Shown here in pieces: positions 63,027-64,000 of a stretch of DNA of 64,000 bases. Numbering within the stretch: position 1 is the first letter of the stretch; each line of letters begins with the position of its first letter. Where the stretch lies: assembly GCF_017163755.1 (NCBI RefSeq), contig NZ_JAFIWC010000001.1, forward strand, positions 186,001 to 250,000, read 5' to 3'. Source of the stretch: Xanthomonas sp. Lineage in GTDB: Bacteria; Pseudomonadota; Gammaproteobacteria; Xanthomonadales; Xanthomonadaceae. Made by a program: the position numbers and the translations under genes. The notes beneath the pieces were generated by a model that worked only from the letters and a program-made list of their open reading frames with translations, was not told where the DNA came from and made no database searches.

Positions 63027-63615
63027 GTGCGCGGGTTCGGACGGAAAGCCGGCCGATTCTGGCAGATCGGCAACGGCGCCGCATCGCGCGCATCGCCAGT
63101 GCGCGCGATGCGCGCGACGGTTGCCGGTGCAACCATGGCGCCTTCTTGCGCCGCGGTGGCGCAGGCACTTGCGCGTGCCATCGACGTCCGATCGCTGGCC
63201 GGGGCTCGCGCTGCCTGGATGGCGATCCGTGGATGCAAGGCCATGTCCACGACGCCGATGCGCGCCGCGCCGGCGCGCAGCGGCAGGCGCGTGCAGCTAC
63301 GCTTCATCACCACCAGCACGGCACAGCGCTGGGCGCGCGAGGCGCTGTCGCAAAAGCGACTTCTCTCATCCGCCTACGGGTGGCGAGAACCTTTTTGAAG
63401 CGCGCCGGGGCAGCTGCGGGTCGATCGCGGCAGCTTCGCCGGCCTGTCGCGACCGATGGCCGAAGGCCGTCGGGAGCCGCTCGCACGACGTGGCCGGCCT
63501 TCATCTTGCGCAGCAGCGGCGCCCACTGCGCCGCACGGCCCGGATCGCTTGGCGACTCGGCGCGTTTTCGATGCACGGAAGGCTCGAGCAGCGCACCTGG
63601 CGCCGCCCGCGACGC
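63027..63615. other. Gene-free stretch near the right end
   Basis: About 590 bases without a supported gene. It contains TGTCGCAAAAGCGACTTCTC (63350-63369), with the small dyad GTCGC/GCGAC, and, near 63447, the motif TGTCGCGACCGATGGCC with GAAGGCC, which also occurs near 28899. Short open frames give only Arg/Ala-rich peptides. Confidence 0.5.
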
Positions 63616-63873
63616 TCAACGCGGCAGCTGCGCGCGCCCGGCCGCGGTCAGCGTCGCCACCTCGCGCTCGCCGCGCTGCTCGACGCGGATCCAGCCCGGC
63701 CCGGCCCGCCCGTCCAGGGTCGCATCGCCCAGCCAGGCCAGCGTGCGCAGCAGCACGCTCATGCGCACGCCCAGGCGCTTGCACAGCCGCGCCAGCGACA
63801 CGCCTTCCGGCTCGCGCGCCAGCGCGTCGAGCAGCGCCTGGGTCAGCGCCGGGTCAGCGGACAAGCGCCACAC
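63616..63873 (-). CDS. Small winged-helix-like hypothetical protein
   Basis: An 85-residue protein (GTG start) beginning WRLSADPALTQALLDALARE. It shows an apparent helix-turn-helix: EGVSLARLCKRLGVRMSVLL (~27-46), followed by TLAWLGDATLDGRAGPGWIR and VEQRGEREVATLTAAGRAQL, a beta-wing-like end. This recalls a small MarR/ArsR-like winged-helix domain, but I do not recognise a named family. The start overlaps the previous gene's stop by about 20 bp, so it is translationally coupled to the oxidoreductase and may control or assist it. Sequence evidence for the fold is moderate. Confidence 0.55.
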   Translation of the reverse strand: MWRLSADPALTQALLDALAREPEGVSLARLCKRLGVRMSVLLRTLAWLGDATLDGRAGPGWIRVEQRGEREVATLTAAGRAQLPR

Positions 63874-64000
63874 CGATGTCGCGCGGCGACGCGTCGGCGA
63901 CCTCGGCCAGGTGCGGCGTCACCACCACCGGGATCGACTTGGAGGTGGGCGTGCGCGCCTCGTCGGCGAAGCTGGACAACGGCACCAGCGCGTTGGTCTC
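63854..64000 (-). CDS. C-terminus of a probable molybdopterin-dependent oxidoreductase (enters from the right edge)
   Basis: The last 48 residues of a leftward gene whose start lies beyond the window: ETNALVPLSSFADEARTPTS, KSIPVVVTPHLAEVAD and a tail ending DIGVALVR. The 'ETN-LVPL...A..A.TPTSKSI.V' pattern resembles the very C-terminus of FdhF/YdeP-type molybdopterin oxidoreductases, where this segment covers the cofactor. The call is from a short piece and may be wrong. The frame is continuous from base 64000 to TGA 63856-63854. The small winged-helix gene overlaps its end. Confidence 0.45.
   Translation of the reverse strand, partial: ETNALVPLSSFADEARTPTSKSIPVVVTPHLAEVADASPRDIGVALVR

Noticed and set aside
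63023..63319. A ~98-codon leftward gene upstream of the MHS transporter
   Set aside because: No domain, no ribosome site and Arg/Ala-rich composition typical of chance frames in this GC content.

Overview
The window is a very GC-rich chromosomal segment of a gammaproteobacterium. It most likely comes from Xanthomonas or a close relative in the Xanthomonadaceae. The basis is gene content and order (complete Entner-Doudoroff operon zwf-glk-pgl-edd-eda, sdhCDAB with assembly factors, comEC-exbBD-msbA-lpxK), the Dxs N-terminus, and the G-run heptamer repeats between genes. This assignment is my recognition of gene families; no search was run. No prophage, CRISPR array, intact insertion sequence or integrative element was seen.

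Layout. 1-9.5 kb: a leftward housekeeping group (end of a TraB/GumN-like gene, DUF1684 lipoprotein, mutL, amidase amiC, tsaE, nnrD), then rightward queG and xseA. 9.5-12.7 kb: tRNA-Phe, small envelope or unknown genes, and a gene-poor stretch with a stray 144-bp copy of part of xseA. 12.7-16.6 kb: marR plus an Aae-like efflux set (FUSC, DUF1656, HlyD). 16.7-21.5 kb: acyl-CoA dehydrogenase, a lone HNH endonuclease and dxs. 22.1-28.5 kb: leftward comEC-exbB-exbD-msbA-lpxK. 29-35.5 kb: leftward succinate dehydrogenase operon with three accessory genes (SDHAF4-like, sdhE, ygfX), then lolC-lolD. 35.5-44 kb: ygfZ, an orphan sugar-type ABC ATPase, and the Entner-Doudoroff operon ending in a clear terminator.

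44-63 kb is a polyamine locus: potGHI, two potF paralogues, a class III aminotransferase, gamma-glutamylputrescine-type puuA and puuD, and, divergently, a second puuA-like gene with puuB. An emrAB-type tripartite efflux pump lies between potF and potG. The last kilobase holds an MHS-family transporter, a gene-poor stretch, a small winged-helix-like protein and the C-terminus of a probable molybdopterin oxidoreductase.

How the genes combine: the polyamine genes together import putrescine or related amines (PotFGHI) and degrade them by gamma-glutamylation, oxidation and hydrolysis (PuuA, PuuB, PuuD) or by direct transamination. The puuC aldehyde dehydrogenase step is not in the window. The Entner-Doudoroff operon takes glucose to pyruvate and glyceraldehyde-3-phosphate. 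The lpxK-msbA and lolCD groups handle outer-membrane lipid A and lipoprotein export.

Most unusual signals: a large inverted-repeat element flanked by CTGTTG/CAACAG hexamer runs at about 55.8-56.5 kb; quadruplex-type heptamer repeats inside or beside four operons, two of which run into the coding starts of lolD and puuB; the displaced xseA fragment; a short ORF with a strong ribosome site overlapping the dxs start; and a perfect LacI-family-type operator upstream of zwf.
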